Shown: one piece after another, positions 8,022 through 17,880 of the stretch | How the letters are laid out: every line of letters starts with the position of its first letter | How positions within the stretch are numbered: the stretch's first letter is position 1 | Source: Marinibacterium anthonyi | Lineage (GTDB): Bacteria; Pseudomonadota; Alphaproteobacteria; Rhodobacterales; Rhodobacteraceae | Direction: 5' to 3' | DNA length: 64,000 nt | NCBI GenBank assembly: GCA_003217735.2 | Contig: CP031585.1 | Coordinates: 310,001 to 374,000 of the forward strand | Made by a program: the position numbers and the translations under genes | The notes under the pieces: model-generated | What the model was told of the DNA's origin: nothing | Database searches by the model: none | The model's input: only the letters and a program-made list of their open reading frames with translations

Positions 8022-9203
8022 ATGCGTGATCCGAACAAGACAGCCTGTGTGATCGGCGGTGGACCCGCCGGGCTGATGGCGGCCGAGGTCATGGCGCGCG
8101 CCGGGCTGCGGGTGATCGTCTGCGAGGCCAAGCCGTCGATCGGGCGCAAGGTTCTGATGGCGGGGAAATCGGGGCTGAACCTGACGAAGGAAGATCCGGA
8201 TTTCGTCCGCGCTTATGGCGAGGCCGCCGACTGGCTGGCGCCGATGCTGGCCCGTTTCGGGCCGCAAGAGGTGGCCACCTGGGCCGAGGGGATGGGGCAG
8301 GCGCTGTTCACCGGGTCGAGCGGGCGGGTGTTTCCGGTGGCGATGAAGGCCTCGCCCCTGCTGCGCGCCTGGTTGGGGCGGCTGGCGGAGATGGGCGTGG
8401 ACATGCGCACGCGCTGGCGCTGGACCGGGTGGGACCGGGATGCCTTGGTCTTTGATACGCCCGGGGGTGTCGAGCGGGTGGCGGCGGATGTCACCGTGCT
8501 GGCGCTTGGCGGGGCAAGCTGGGCGCGGCTGGGCTCGGACGGGGCCTGGGCGCAGGTGCTGGAGGCGCAGGGCGTGCCGCTGGCGGCCTTCGCGCCGGCG
8601 AATGCGGCCGTGGCGGTCGACTGGTCCGCGCACATGAAACCGCTGTTCGGGCAGCCGGTGAAGGCGGTGGCCTGGTCCTCGGGGGCGTATCAGTCACGGG
8701 GAGAGGCGATTCTGTCGGCACGCGGGCTGGAAGGCGGCGGGATCTACGCGGTGAGCCGGGGCGTGCGCGAGGGGGCGCCGCTGGTGGTGGACCTGGCGCC
8801 GGATGTGGCGCCTGGGGTGCTGGCCGACAGGCTGGCCCGGCCCCGGGGCAAGGCGAGCCTGGCCAATCACCTGAGAAAGGCGGCGAAGCTGGATCCGGTG
8901 CGCCGGGCGCTGCTGATGGAATGCGCGCGGCCCTTGCCGCAGGCGCCCGGCGCGCTGGCGGGGGTGATCAAGGCATTGCACGTGCCGGTCGCCGGATTGC
9001 AGCCGATGGACGAGGCGATCTCGACCGCCGGGGGGATTGCCCGCGCCGGTGTCGACGAACGGCTGATGCTGCGCGCGCGGCCGGGCACCTTTGCCGCCGG
9101 CGAGATGCTGGACTGGGAGGCGCCGACGGGGGGCTACCTGCTGACCGGGTGCCTGGCGTCGGGGGCCTGGGCCGGGCAGGGCGCGGTTGAGTGGCTGGGC
9201 TGA
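8022..9203 (+). CDS. NAD(P)/FAD-dependent oxidoreductase, BaiN/HI0933 family
   Basis: 393 residues. An N-terminal dinucleotide-binding motif (VIGGGPAGLMAAE, residues about 10-22) is followed by the family's IGRKVLMAGKSGLNLT segment. The C-terminal FAD-contact block includes GGIARAGVDE and the final EMLDWEAPTGGYLL. This layout matches the HI0933-like flavoprotein family, in the alphaproteobacterial subgroup often labelled TIGR03862. The physiological substrate is not known. The start is supported by AGGGAAGG eight bases upstream. It converges on the GST gene with a gap of about 30 bp and no clear terminator. Confidence 0.88.
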   Translation: MRDPNKTACVIGGGPAGLMAAEVMARAGLRVIVCEAKPSIGRKVLMAGKSGLNLTKEDPDFVRAYGEAADWLAPMLARFGPQEVATWAEGMGQALFTGSSGRVFPVAMKASPLLRAWLGRLAEMGVDMRTRWRWTGWDRDALVFDTPGGVERVAADVTVLALGGASWARLGSDGAWAQVLEAQGVPLAAFAPANAAVAVDWSAHMKPLFGQPVKAVAWSSGAYQSRGEAILSARGLEGGGIYAVSRGVREGAPLVVDLAPDVAPGVLADRLARPRGKASLANHLRKAAKLDPVRRALLMECARPLPQAPGALAGVIKALHVPVAGLQPMDEAISTAGGIARAGVDERLMLRARPGTFAAGEMLDWEAPTGGYLLTGCLASGAWAGQGAVEWLG

Positions 9204-9234
9204 GGCCCGGAACCGTCGCGCACCCCCGTTTGGG

Positions 9235-9822
9235 CTATTCCTGCGCGGCGGCGGCCTTGTAGGCGGGGCGGCTGCGGAGCGCCTTGGAATAGGCCTTGAG
9301 CGTGTCGCTTTCGATGGGCCAGCCCATGACCACCGCCCAGCCCAGGCAATGGCCCAGCAGGATGTCGGGGATCGTCAGATCGTCGCCCATCAGGAACGGC
9401 CCCCGGAAATCGGCCGCAAGGCGGGCGAGGTTCTGGCCGAATTCCCATTGCAGCGCGGGGATGACGTCGGGCACGCGGCGATCCTCTGGCAGCATCATCT
9501 TGTGTCGGGCCGCCGTCCAAAGGACCGAATCGAATTCGTCGTTCAGCCGTTCGGTCCACCCGTCCTGGCGCCCCCGGTCCAGCGTGCCGGCGGGATAGGT
9601 CAGCCGGCCGTGATGGTCGGCGAGATAGGTCATGATCGCGGTGGAATCGGTCAGGGCCGTGCCGTCCACGTCCAGCACCGGGATCTTGCCCGAGGGCGAG
9701 AGCGACTCCAGTTCGGGGGCATGCGGGCGGACGGGGACCTGTTCATAATCCAGCCCCATCTCTTCCATCGCCCAGAGCACGCGAAAGGCGCGCGAGGCCA
9801 CGCGACCGTAGAGCCTGTACAT
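9235..9822 (-). CDS. Glutathione S-transferase family protein
   Basis: 195 residues. The N-terminal thioredoxin-like domain has MYRLYGRVASRAFRVLWAM (likely catalytic Ser/Tyr region), the cis-proline segment SGKIPVL and the glutathione-contact DSTAIM-YL. The all-helical C-terminal domain follows, with GPFLMGDDLTIPDILLGHCL, the usual N-capping motif region. Substrate cannot be inferred. It lies 46 bp downstream of holA on the same strand and may be co-transcribed with leuS-lptE-holA. Confidence 0.88.
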   Translation of the reverse strand: MYRLYGRVASRAFRVLWAMEEMGLDYEQVPVRPHAPELESLSPSGKIPVLDVDGTALTDSTAIMTYLADHHGRLTYPAGTLDRGRQDGWTERLNDEFDSVLWTAARHKMMLPEDRRVPDVIPALQWEFGQNLARLAADFRGPFLMGDDLTIPDILLGHCLGWAVVMGWPIESDTLKAYSKALRSRPAYKAAAAQE

Positions 9823-9868
9823 CGGAATATCTCCTGACCAAGGGGCGCGGGGCCCGTTCGGTCAAGGA

Positions 9869-10897
9869 TTACCCGGCGCGCGACAGCATGGCGAGCCGGA
9901 TCAGCGCGCGTTCCATCACCGCCATGGCCGGCGCCGTCTGGCCGGCCGAGCGCAGGGTGAGGTCGGTATCGGTGAGCAGCGTCAGCGCGGTTTCCAGCCG
10001 CTCCGGCCCCCAGACCTGGGCCTGGCGCACGACCTTGTCGCGGCGGGGGCCGTAAAGCGGCGGGCGCAGGCGGCCGACGCCGGCAGAGGGCCCGCCGGGA
10101 TCGGCGGCGGCGGTGTAAAGCAGGCGGAAATGGCGCATCGCGGCGATGCAGATCGACACCGCGTTCACCCCCTGGCCCTGCAGGCGGCGCACCAGCGGCC
10201 CGATCTCGCCGCTCTTGCCGCCGGCCACGGCGTCGATCAGCGTGTCGGTGCCGGCCTCGGTGGATTGCGGCGCGCAGGCTTCGACATCGTCAAGGGAAAG
10301 CGGCGTGGTGTCGCCGCGCTTGTACAGCGCGATCTTGTCGACGGTCTGGGCGAAATCGCCCGGGCTGATTTCCTGCGCCAGCGCCGCGAGCGCGCCGGCG
10401 GTGTCGGCGGGAATGTCGCGCAGGCCGGCGTCACCCAGGACGCGTTCGATTTCGGCCCGTGTGGGCGGGTTGTCGTAGATGGCGGCGGTGGCGGCGCGGC
10501 GGTGGCCTTCGAACAGCTTGCGCAGCTTGGACGACGGTTTCAGCGCCCCGGCGGTGACCAGGACAAAGGCGTCGCCCGGCATCCAGTCCTGCAGCGCCTG
10601 CGAGACGGCGACATGGGCGGTGTCGGGGGCGTCTTCGACGAAGACGGCGCGCTGGCCGGGAAAGAAGCCCACGGCCTTGACCGCGTCCAGCAGCTGCGCG
10701 GGATCCTTGCGCAGGTCGGCGCCGGGCAGGCGGGTCAGGCGCATTTCCTCTTCGGCATTGGCACCCAGCAGCGCCTTGAGCACCTGCTGGCGTTTCAGCG
10801 CCACCCGCATGCCGTCCTGCCCGTAGATCAGCAACCCGCTTCTGTCCGGGTCGGGCCGGGCAAAGAAGGCGTCTGCGTCGCGGGCGGACAGCTTCAT
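9869..10897 (-). CDS. holA: DNA polymerase III delta subunit
   Basis: 342 residues. HolA is the clamp-loader subunit that opens the beta clamp. The sequence begins [16 protein letters not shown] and has the expected three-domain clamp-loader layout: LIYGQDGMRVALKR at the ATPase-like N-terminus, VFVEDAP and FVLVTAG strands, then an all-helical C-terminal domain with QG-NAVSICIAAMRHFRLLYTA. It overlaps the end of lptE by 4 bp (ATGA), the usual leuS-lptE-holA order. Confidence 0.92.
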   Translation of the reverse strand: MKLSARDADAFFARPDPDRSGLLIYGQDGMRVALKRQQVLKALLGANAEEEMRLTRLPGADLRKDPAQLLDAVKAVGFFPGQRAVFVEDAPDTAHVAVSQALQDWMPGDAFVLVTAGALKPSSKLRKLFEGHRRAATAAIYDNPPTRAEIERVLGDAGLRDIPADTAGALAALAQEISPGDFAQTVDKIALYKRGDTTPLSLDDVEACAPQSTEAGTDTLIDAVAGGKSGEIGPLVRRLQGQGVNAVSICIAAMRHFRLLYTAAADPGGPSAGVGRLRPPLYGPRRDKVVRQAQVWGPERLETALTLLTDTDLTLRSAGQTAPAMAVMERALIRLAMLSRAG

Positions 10898-11418
10898 GTC
10901 GGGCCGGCGGGCGAAGGGGGCGTGGACAGATCCACCGAGGTGTAGAGTACGGCCACGATCTGGTCGGCGAGGATCACCATCAACCGGCGCGTGGCGTCGC
11001 GTTCGGCCGACAGCGTGTCGACCGGAGAACCGGAGGCGGAATAGGCGGTGAAGTTTTCCACGTCGCCCTGGGCCATCACCGCGCCATCGGACTGACGCAC
11101 CATCTGGTAGCGCACCCTGCCCAGCACGTTGTAACGGGTGATGTCGCCTTCGGTGTTCACGGCCAGGTCGGTTTCGTCCGTCGTGATCGTGTAGTGCAGC
11201 AGATAGACCGGATCCACCGTATGGCCGAGCTGTTCTTCCAGGCGGCGGACCAGGTAATAATCTTCCTCGCTGTTGGGATTGTCGGCGAGGATCTGGCCGC
11301 GCAGTTTGGTGCCGATTCCGTCGGGCCCGTAGACCGGCGTGAAGCCGCAGCCCGCCGCCAGAAGCGGGAGGGCCAGCGGCAGCGCCAGCAGCAGGGTTCT
11401 GCGATCAGACCACGACAT
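10894..11418 (-). CDS. lptE: LPS assembly lipoprotein LptE
   Basis: 174 residues. The N-terminus is a lipoprotein signal ending in the lipobox LLAAGC, directly followed by GFTPVYG, a motif typical of alphaproteobacterial LptE. LptE plugs the LptD barrel and helps place lipopolysaccharide in the outer membrane. The mature part is small and alpha/beta, with a long C-terminal helix ([20 protein letters not shown]). It overlaps leuS by 14 bp and holA by 4 bp. Confidence 0.9.
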   Translation of the reverse strand: MSWSDRRTLLLALPLALPLLAAGCGFTPVYGPDGIGTKLRGQILADNPNSEEDYYLVRRLEEQLGHTVDPVYLLHYTITTDETDLAVNTEGDITRYNVLGRVRYQMVRQSDGAVMAQGDVENFTAYSASGSPVDTLSAERDATRRLMVILADQIVAVLYTSVDLSTPPSPAGPT

Positions 11419-13972
11419 TCACGATCCGGCCCGGCACGACGATGATCTTCTTGGGCGTATTCCCGTCCAGCGCGGCCTGCACGGCCCGGACCGACAGCGC
11501 CATGGTTTCGATGTCGGCCTTCGCGGCCTCCTTCGCGACCTGGATTTCGCCCCGGCGCTTGCCGTTGACCTGCACCGGCAGGGTGACCGTGTCCTCGACA
11601 AGGTACTTGTCCTCGGCCACGGGCCAGTCGGCGGTGACGACCATGCCGTCGCCGCCCTGGGCGTCCCAGATGGCTTCGGCCAGGTGCGGTGTCATCGGGG
11701 CCATCAGCTGCGCCAGCGTCATGACCGCGAAGCGCTGCGCGTCCTTGCCCGCCTGCGATTTCGACAGCAGGTTGGTGAAGGCGTAAAGCTTGGCGATGGC
11801 GGCGTTGAAGCCAAAGCTTTCGATGCCCTGGGTGACGTCGAAGATCGCCTTGTGGGTGGCGCGGATGAGGGATTCGTCCTCCTCGCCGGTCTCTTGCGAG
11901 TCCGTCTCGGCGACCCGCACCGACAGGCCCCAGACACGGGACAGGTGGCGCGCGGCGGCCTCGGCCCCGGCGGCGGTCCATTCGACGTCGCGTTCGGGGG
12001 GCGAGTCGGACAGGACAAACCAGCGGGCGGTGTCGGCGCCGAAGTCCGAGATGATCGACAGCGGGTCGACCACGTTGTTCTTGGACTTGGACATCTTGGC
12101 CGAGGGGATGATTTCGACCTCGGCGCCGGTGTCCTTGAGGAAGGCCTTGCCGTCCTTCAGGTCGACCTGTTCGGGATAGTGATAGACCGGGCGACCGTTG
12201 GCGCCGGGGGTCTGGTAGATCGCATGCGTGACCATGCCCTGCGTGAACAGCGCGTCGAAGGGTTCGCGGGCGCTGTCGGGCAGGTGGCCGGTGACGTTCA
12301 TCGCGCGGGCGAAGAAACGCGAATAGAGCAGGTGGAGAATCGCATGTTCGATCCCGCCGATATACTGGTCGACGTTCATCCAGTATGCGGCGTCTTCCAT
12401 GTTCGTCGGCGTGTCCGCGCGCGGGGCGGTGAAGCGGGCGTAGTACCACGAACTGTCCACGAACGTGTCCATCGTGTCGGTTTCGCGCTTGGCCGGCTTG
12501 CCGCAGGACGGACAGGGCGTGTCGCGCCAGCTGGCATGACGGTCCAGCGGGTTGCCAGGGATCGAGAAGTCGATCGCCTTGCCGTTGCCCTCGTCATAGG
12601 GAAGCTGGACGGGCAGGTTTTCCTTTTTCTCGGGCACCACGCCGCAATCGGCGCAATGCACGACCGGGATCGGGCAGCCCCAGTAGCGCTGGCGGGACAG
12701 GCCCCAGTCGCGCAGGCGGAACTTGGTGACGCCCTGGCCAAGGCCCTTGGCTTCCATGAAGTCGATGGTGGCGTCGATGGCGTCCTGCCCGGTCGCCACG
12801 TCGAGACCGGCGAAATGGTCGACCCATTTCACCTTTTCGGTCTTCGGCGGCACGAAGGCCTCGTTTGCGACCGGCGTCGGGTTGTCGAGCGCGAAGAACG
12901 TATCGACCACCGGCAGGTCGTACTTGCGGCAGAAGTCGAGGTCGCGCTGGTCGTGGGCCGGGCAGCCGAAGATGGCGCCGGTGCCGTAATCCATCAGGAT
13001 GAAGTTCGCGATCCAGACCGGAAGTTCCCAGTCCGGGTTCAGCGGGTGCTTCACCTTGATGCCGGTGTCGAGCCCCAGCTTCTCGGCCTTTTCGATGGCT
13101 TCTTCGGTGGTGCCGCCCTTGCGGCAAAGCGCCGCGAATTCAGCAACTTGCGGGTTCTCGGCCTCAAGCTGCTTGGCGATCGGGTGATCGGGCGAGATGC
13201 CGACAAAGGACGCGCCCATCAGCGTGTCGGGGCGGGTGGTGTAAACCTCGATCTCGCCGCCGTCGGTGCGGGCGAAGGAGAACTGCAGACCGCGCGACTT
13301 GCCGATCCAGTTCTGCTGCATCAGCTTGACCTTGGCCGGCCAGTTGTCCAGCCCGTCGATGGCGTCCAGCAGTTCCTCGGCCATGGACGAGATGTTGAAG
13401 AACCACTGGGTCAGCTCGCGCCGTTCCACGTCGGCGCCCGACCGCCAGCCCTTGCCGTCGATCACCTGTTCATTGGCCAGAACGGTCATGTCGACCGGGT
13501 CCCAGTTCACCACGGCGTTCTTGCGATAGACCAGCCCCGCCTGAAGCATGTCGAGGAACAGCGCCTGCTGCTGGCCGTAATATTCCGGATCGCAGGTGGC
13601 GAATTCGCGGGTCCAGTCGATGGACAGGCCCAGCGGCTTCATCTGGTCCTTCATCGTGGCGATGTTGGAATAGGTCCAGTCCTTGGGGTGGCCGCCGCTG
13701 GCCATCGCGGCGTTTTCGGCCGGCATCCCGAAGGCGTCCCAGCCCATCGGGTGCAGCACGCTATGGCCGGTCGCCAGCTTGTAGCGGGCGATCACGTCGC
13801 CCATCGTGTAGTTGCGCACATGCCCCATGTGGATGCGCCCCGACGGATAGGGGAACATCTCCAGCACGTAATACTTGGGTTTTCCGGGCTGGCGTTCGGC
13901 CTTGAAGACATTGGCCTTGTCCCAGGCCTCCTGCCAACGGGCCTCGATCTCGGCTGCGGAGTAACGCGACAT
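11405..13972 (-). CDS. leuS: Leucyl-tRNA synthetase
   Basis: 855 residues, the expected size. The class I signatures are both present: HMGH at residues 48-51 within [11 protein letters not shown], and KMSKS at 626-630. The CP1 editing domain lies between them, with the threonine-rich [12 protein letters not shown] segment and the DQRDLDFC region. Zinc-type cysteines occur in HCADCG and CPSCGKP around residues 430-470. The enzyme charges tRNA-Leu in the cytoplasm. It heads the leuS-lptE-holA operon. A very long open frame on the opposite strand is a codon-bias artefact. Confidence 0.98.
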   Translation of the reverse strand: MSRYSAAEIEARWQEAWDKANVFKAERQPGKPKYYVLEMFPYPSGRIHMGHVRNYTMGDVIARYKLATGHSVLHPMGWDAFGMPAENAAMASGGHPKDWTYSNIATMKDQMKPLGLSIDWTREFATCDPEYYGQQQALFLDMLQAGLVYRKNAVVNWDPVDMTVLANEQVIDGKGWRSGADVERRELTQWFFNISSMAEELLDAIDGLDNWPAKVKLMQQNWIGKSRGLQFSFARTDGGEIEVYTTRPDTLMGASFVGISPDHPIAKQLEAENPQVAEFAALCRKGGTTEEAIEKAEKLGLDTGIKVKHPLNPDWELPVWIANFILMDYGTGAIFGCPAHDQRDLDFCRKYDLPVVDTFFALDNPTPVANEAFVPPKTEKVKWVDHFAGLDVATGQDAIDATIDFMEAKGLGQGVTKFRLRDWGLSRQRYWGCPIPVVHCADCGVVPEKKENLPVQLPYDEGNGKAIDFSIPGNPLDRHASWRDTPCPSCGKPAKRETDTMDTFVDSSWYYARFTAPRADTPTNMEDAAYWMNVDQYIGGIEHAILHLLYSRFFARAMNVTGHLPDSAREPFDALFTQGMVTHAIYQTPGANGRPVYHYPEQVDLKDGKAFLKDTGAEVEIIPSAKMSKSKNNVVDPLSIISDFGADTARWFVLSDSPPERDVEWTAAGAEAAARHLSRVWGLSVRVAETDSQETGEEDESLIRATHKAIFDVTQGIESFGFNAAIAKLYAFTNLLSKSQAGKDAQRFAVMTLAQLMAPMTPHLAEAIWDAQGGDGMVVTADWPVAEDKYLVEDTVTLPVQVNGKRRGEIQVAKEAAKADIETMALSVRAVQAALDGNTPKKIIVVPGRIVNVVV

Positions 13973-13997
13973 GGGGTTTCTGGTCCTTGAATGCGAA

Positions 13998-14024
13998 AAC
14001 GCCGGGCTGTGACAGCCCGGCGTT
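13998..14024 (-). terminator. Rho-independent terminator of the DUF3576 gene
   Basis: A 12-bp perfect stem (AACGCCGGGCTG) with a three-base loop is followed on the minus strand by a short run, GTTTTC. It lies 36 bp beyond the DUF3576 stop and just before leuS, so it separates the two leftward genes. Confidence 0.75.
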
Positions 14025-14059
14025 CTGATAGGGTGAAAACGCTGGCGATGCCAGAGGGT

Positions 14060-14533
14060 CTAGTACTTGCCGCCTTCGATGCGTAGCTGACGGGCGCGCG
14101 ACAGGATCGCGTCCTCGACCGCGCGGGTGGTGGCATCGCTGACCGGGCCGCCCTGCGTCTGCAGCGAAACCGACAGCGACCGCGCATCCAGCGCGGGGTC
14201 GGAAATGTGCACCGTGGCCCGGTAGGACGTGCCGCCGCCGGGCGGACGCCCGTAATCGGTGACGATCAGCCCCGTGAAGGGATCGACTGTCTTCAGCGGC
14301 AGGAAGTCCAGCACGTCAAGCGACGCGTACCACAGGTAGCGGTTGACCTGCACGGTGGCTTCGTTGTCGGGGCGATCGAACAGGGTCCAGATCGTGGATC
14401 CCGTGTCGTTGCGCGCCATGTCGCTGTCATACAGACCGTCGGTCCGATTTTCCACCGGGGCGCTCGTCGTGTTCGTGCAGCCTGCGATCAGTGCCGCGAC
14501 GGCGAGACTTCCCGTGATCTTTTGCCAGTTCAT
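14060..14533 (-). CDS. DUF3576 domain-containing lipoprotein
   Basis: 157 residues. A lipoprotein signal (residues 1-18) ends in ALIAGC, with modification expected at Cys19. The mature protein contains the DUF3576 core: SIWTLFDRPDN-type residues, VNRYLWYASLDVLDFLPL, VDPFTGLIVTDYGRPPGG, and a SLSVSLQTQGG strand, ending in a helix. DUF3576 proteins are alphaproteobacterial, probably outer-membrane lipoproteins, with no assigned role. The start at 14533 gives an intact signal peptide. It is divergent from the porin at 14848. Confidence 0.85.
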   Translation of the reverse strand: MNWQKITGSLAVAALIAGCTNTTSAPVENRTDGLYDSDMARNDTGSTIWTLFDRPDNEATVQVNRYLWYASLDVLDFLPLKTVDPFTGLIVTDYGRPPGGGTSYRATVHISDPALDARSLSVSLQTQGGPVSDATTRAVEDAILSRARQLRIEGGKY

Positions 14534-14847
14534 ACGTTGGTCTTCCGAAACTCAGGTCTGTTCGGACATACCTCTAGAGAAGCTGCGGCGGCACAACAAG
14601 ACCAATCAGGATCGAGTTCGTCGCGCGTATGGGTATGACAAGCCCATAATGCAATCACGAGGTCATCACATTTTCGTGGTTGCATCGATGCCCCGGTTTT
14701 CGATCGGGTTCCCCGAATTTTCAGCCCGTCGCTTGCCAGCTTCAAGCGTAAGGGAGATACGTGAATTGCATCCGGTAAATGCGCCTAAGTGTTTGATCGG
14801 ACGTACAAAAAACTTTACATTTCTTTACAAAGAGAAGTGAGAACACT
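14534..14847 (+). promoter_or_regulatory. Divergent DUF3576/porin intergenic region with a probable porin promoter
   Basis: 314 bp with lower GC than its surroundings, holding no gene I can support. Near the right end, TTGATC at 14793-14798 and TACATT at 14816-14821 are spaced 17 bp and could be a sigma-70-type promoter for the porin. The AT-rich leader (TTTACAAAGAGAAGTGAG) ends at the ATG at 14848. No other operator is evident by eye. Confidence 0.35.
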
Positions 14848-15783
14848 ATGAGAACACTCTTGGCAACCACTGCCGTGATCCTCGTTGCAGGCGCGGCCAG
14901 TGCACAAGTTACCTTCAGCGGTTATGGCCGGTTCGGCCTGGGCTACCAGGAAGACCGTCAGGAAGAAGAAACCGCCCTGGTTTCGCGGTTCCGCCTGAAC
15001 ATCGACGGCAACGCCGTCACCGACGGCGGCGTCAAGTTCCAGGCGCGTGTCCGTCTGCAGGCGGATGATGATCCGGACAACAACGAACAGACCAGCGGCA
15101 CGCTCAACGGCGCACGCTACACCGTCGAATACGGCGGCTTCCAGGTCAACGCGGGCAACGTCAGCGGTGCCTTCGACAACGCCGACCCGTACTTCGGCTT
15201 CGAACCGGGTCTGGAATCGATCACCGGTCAATACGCCGGTATCGACTATAACTTCCTCGAATATTCGAGCACCGGCTCCGGATCGAACGCCGTTCTGGTG
15301 GTCTACAGCGCCGACAGCCTGGTGCTGATGGGCTCGTACGATCCCGACAACAGCAGCTCGAACACCGTTGGCTATACCGGTGATCGTTGGGACGTCAGCG
15401 CGCAGTACACCTTCGCGGGCGCGTATTCGGCCTATGTCGGCTATGGTGAGAACGACAACGACGAGAGCCTGCTTGTCGGTGTCCTCGGCGCCACCTTCGA
15501 CCGCTTCTCGGTCAACCTGCTGCTCGGTACCGAAGACATGAACGACGAAGCCATCGACGGCATGGTCTACGGTGTGTCGGGTTCCTTCGACGTCGGCGCG
15601 GCCACCTCGATCCTGGCCTCGTACGGTAGCGGTGAAGGCGACTCGGACAACGAAAACTACATGGTCGGCTTCCAGCACGACCTGGGCGGCGGCGTCTCGC
15701 TGCGCGGCTCTGTCGGCGGCAACGGCCCCAAAGACGAAGACACGAAAGTGGTCGGCGACTTCGGCGTGCTGTTCAACTTCTGA
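14848..15783 (+). CDS. Outer-membrane porin, Rhodobacter type (first of a tandem pair)
   Basis: 311 residues. A Sec signal peptide (about residues 1-19, ending ASA) precedes the mature start QVTFSGYGRFGLGY, the first strand typical of 16-stranded Rhodobacter porins. The sequence is acidic and glycine-rich with alternating hydrophobic strands, and ends in GVLFNF, whose terminal phenylalanine is the outer-membrane barrel sorting signal. It allows passive diffusion of small hydrophilic solutes. The C-terminal third is almost the same as that of the next porin. Codon choice differs from the neighbouring genes, with more CGT and GGT, as in highly expressed genes. Confidence 0.93.
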   Translation: MRTLLATTAVILVAGAASAQVTFSGYGRFGLGYQEDRQEEETALVSRFRLNIDGNAVTDGGVKFQARVRLQADDDPDNNEQTSGTLNGARYTVEYGGFQVNAGNVSGAFDNADPYFGFEPGLESITGQYAGIDYNFLEYSSTGSGSNAVLVVYSADSLVLMGSYDPDNSSSNTVGYTGDRWDVSAQYTFAGAYSAYVGYGENDNDESLLVGVLGATFDRFSVNLLLGTEDMNDEAIDGMVYGVSGSFDVGAATSILASYGSGEGDSDNENYMVGFQHDLGGGVSLRGSVGGNGPKDEDTKVVGDFGVLFNF

Positions 15784-16151
15784 GGCCTGGGGGATCTTCC
15801 CCGCGGACTTCCATCGCGAATAGGACGCGCGCCGACCGGCGCGCGGCCTTGTGGACGGGCTGTTGCAGCCATGATCCCCATACGGTTTCCTCCCTCGGTT
15901 GCCGGGGATCGCGACAGCCCGCCCGATCCGGTCAGTCCCTTGGTTTCGTTGCGTTCAGAGCGGTGTCGGACCGTCCTGTTCCTGCCACAAGTATCACTGT
16001 GACATCCTTGCACCAATTTCACGGGGATTGGAGCGGGGCCTGACGCGCAAGCTTGTGCAAGACCCCCCAAACGAGCGACACGGTGTTCATACCCAAGCTG
16101 GTGCCTGTCCGCATTCGTTTGGGCCGCGAAATCTTAAACCGAGGGAACATC
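15784..16151 (+). promoter_or_regulatory. Intergenic region between the two porin genes
   Basis: 368 bp without a supported gene. A GC-only stem (GCGCGCCG, 15827-15834, pairing with 15837-15844) just after the first porin could end its message, although no T-run follows. The remainder should hold the promoter and leader of the second porin; GAGGGA at 16141-16146 is its ribosome binding site. I see no clear operator. Confidence 0.4.
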
Positions 16152-17114
16152 ATGAAAAAGACCCTTCTCACCTCGACTGCACTGGTCCTGATGGCCGGCG
16201 CAGCCGCCGCGCAGGTGTCGTTCAGCGGTTACGGCCGTTTCGGCCTGGGCTACAACGAAGCCCGCGGCGACGCTGGCGGTGAAGACACCGCGCTGGTCTC
16301 GCGCTTCCGTCTGAACATCGACGGCAAGGCCGTCACCGATGCTGGCGTCGAGTTCTCGGCTCGTGTCCGTCTGCAAGCTGACGACGATCCGTACAACAAC
16401 GAGCAGAAGGCCGCTGGCCTGAACGGCGCCCGTTACTCGGTGATCTACGGCGGCCTGCGCGTTGACGCCGGCAACGTTGCCGGTTCGTTCGACAACCTTG
16501 CCAACTACTACGGTTACGAGCCCGGCCTCGAAGCGTTCACCGGCCAGTACGTCGGTCAGGACTACAGCTTCCTCGCCTATGACTCGACCGGTGCCGGCGG
16601 AAACGCTGTTTACGTGTCGTACACCGCAGCCGGCTTCACCTTCGGCGCATCGTACAACCCGGAAGTCCAAGCTGACAACGATCAGTGGGACATCGGCGCA
16701 TCGTACGTGTTCAACAACTTCACGGTTGCTGCCGCTTACGGTGAATCCGACCAGATGGACCAGAGCACGTATGTCTTCACCCTGGGTGCTGACTTCGACC
16801 GCTTCTCGGGCACGCTGTTCATCGGTGACGAAGACAACGTGACCAGCGACGGCACGGTTGGCGGCTACGACGTGTCGGGTACCTTCTGGGGTGCATCGCT
16901 GTCCTTCGACGTTGGCGCGGCCACCTCGATCCTGGCATCGTACGGCGCAGGCGACAACGACAACGACACCGAATCCTACGGTGTGTCGGCCATCCACGAT
17001 CTCGGCGGCGGCGTCTCGCTGCGCGGCGGTATCGGCTGGACCGACTCGGGCGAAGAAGGCGTGAGCCGCGCAGACGGCGTGGTCGGCGACTTCGGTGTCC
17101 TCTTCAACTTCTGA
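16152..17114 (+). CDS. Outer-membrane porin, Rhodobacter type (second of a tandem pair)
   Basis: 320 residues from the ATG at 16152, five bases after GAGGGA. The signal peptide is MKKTLLTSTALVLMAGAAAA, and the mature protein again starts QVSFSGYGRFGLGY and ends GVLFNF. Blocks shared with the first porin include ALVSRFRLNIDG, ARVRLQADDDP, SFDVGAATSILASYG and LGGGVSLRG. The central loops differ, which would change pore selectivity or surface exposure. Codon use is strongly biased to GCT, CGT and GTT, unlike neighbouring genes, which suggests very high expression. A good terminator follows. Confidence 0.95.
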   Translation: MKKTLLTSTALVLMAGAAAAQVSFSGYGRFGLGYNEARGDAGGEDTALVSRFRLNIDGKAVTDAGVEFSARVRLQADDDPYNNEQKAAGLNGARYSVIYGGLRVDAGNVAGSFDNLANYYGYEPGLEAFTGQYVGQDYSFLAYDSTGAGGNAVYVSYTAAGFTFGASYNPEVQADNDQWDIGASYVFNNFTVAAAYGESDQMDQSTYVFTLGADFDRFSGTLFIGDEDNVTSDGTVGGYDVSGTFWGASLSFDVGAATSILASYGAGDNDNDTESYGVSAIHDLGGGVSLRGGIGWTDSGEEGVSRADGVVGDFGVLFNF

Positions 17115-17137
17115 TAGTTGAACAGACCGACAGATTT

Positions 17138-17165
17138 GGGCGCGCTCTGCTGAGCGCGCCCTTTT
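17138..17165 (+). terminator. Rho-independent terminator of the second porin
   Basis: GGGCGCGCT at 17138-17146 pairs over 9 bp with 17153-17161 across a six-base loop and is followed by TTTT at 17162-17165. It lies 24 bp after the porin stop. Confidence 0.85.
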
Positions 17166-17219
17166 CATTTCCGGCGCATCGGTGTTTTGTCCCCCCCAAA
17201 CCGGGAAGGGAGAATACCC

Positions 17220-17879
17220 ATGTCGCTTGAGGATATCCGTGACCGCATCGCACAGGCCGAAGCCGCGGCCGGACGGCCCGCAGGGTCGGTGAAGCTGATC
17301 GCCGTCTCGAAGGTTCAGCCGCTGGAGCGGGTCGAAGCCGTGCTAAAGGCCGGGCAGCGCATCTTTGGCGAGAACAAGGTGCAGGAAGCCGCCGGAAAAT
17401 GGCCCGCCTTCCGGGAACGGTTCGACGGCATCGAACTGCACCTGATCGGCCCGCTGCAGACCAACAAGACCCGCCAGGCGATGGACCTGGCCGATGCGAT
17501 CCATTCCGTGGACCGCCCCAAGCTGGCCACGACTATTGCCCGCATCGCACAGGAAACCGGTGCCTGCCCGGCCCTGTTCATCCAGGTGAACACCGGGGAA
17601 GAGGATCAGAAGGCCGGGATCATGCCCGGCGATGCCGATGCCTTCGTCGCCGAATGCCGAGGGCTGGACCTGCCGGTGAAGGGGCTGATGTGCATCCCCC
17701 CGGTGGACGAGGAACCGTCGCTGCACTTCGCGCTGCTGGCCAGGATCGCCGAACGCAACGGGCTGTCGGGCCTGTCGATGGGGATGAGCGCCGATTTCGA
17801 AAGCGCCATCGCGCTGGGGGCGACCCATGTGCGCGTCGGGTCCGCCATTTTCGGCGACCGGGTGCCGCCAAAGGCCTGA
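17220..17879 (+). CDS. YggS-family pyridoxal phosphate homeostasis protein
   Basis: 219 residues from the ATG at 17220; GGAAGGGAG precedes it. The protein is a single TIM barrel like the N-terminal domain of alanine racemase. The cofactor lysine is in LIAVSKVQP (Lys31), followed by FGENKVQEA and HLIGPLQTNK, the family's most conserved segments, and SMGMSADFESAIALGATHVRVGSAIFG at the phosphate-binding end. YggS/PLPBP proteins bind PLP and control its free level but have no known catalysis. It converges on the L,D-transpeptidase gene. Confidence 0.93.
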   Translation: MSLEDIRDRIAQAEAAAGRPAGSVKLIAVSKVQPLERVEAVLKAGQRIFGENKVQEAAGKWPAFRERFDGIELHLIGPLQTNKTRQAMDLADAIHSVDRPKLATTIARIAQETGACPALFIQVNTGEEDQKAGIMPGDADAFVAECRGLDLPVKGLMCIPPVDEEPSLHFALLARIAERNGLSGLSMGMSADFESAIALGATHVRVGSAIFGDRVPPKA

Positions 17880-17880
17880 T

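Noticed and set aside
11339-13990. An 880-codon open frame opposite leuS, and other long antisense frames (for example opposite the pmbA and DUF2125 genes)
   Set aside because: These are mirror frames produced by the strong G/C third-position bias. They have no domain, no ribosome binding site and Gly/Arg/Val/His-rich low-complexity sequence, while leuS is certain.
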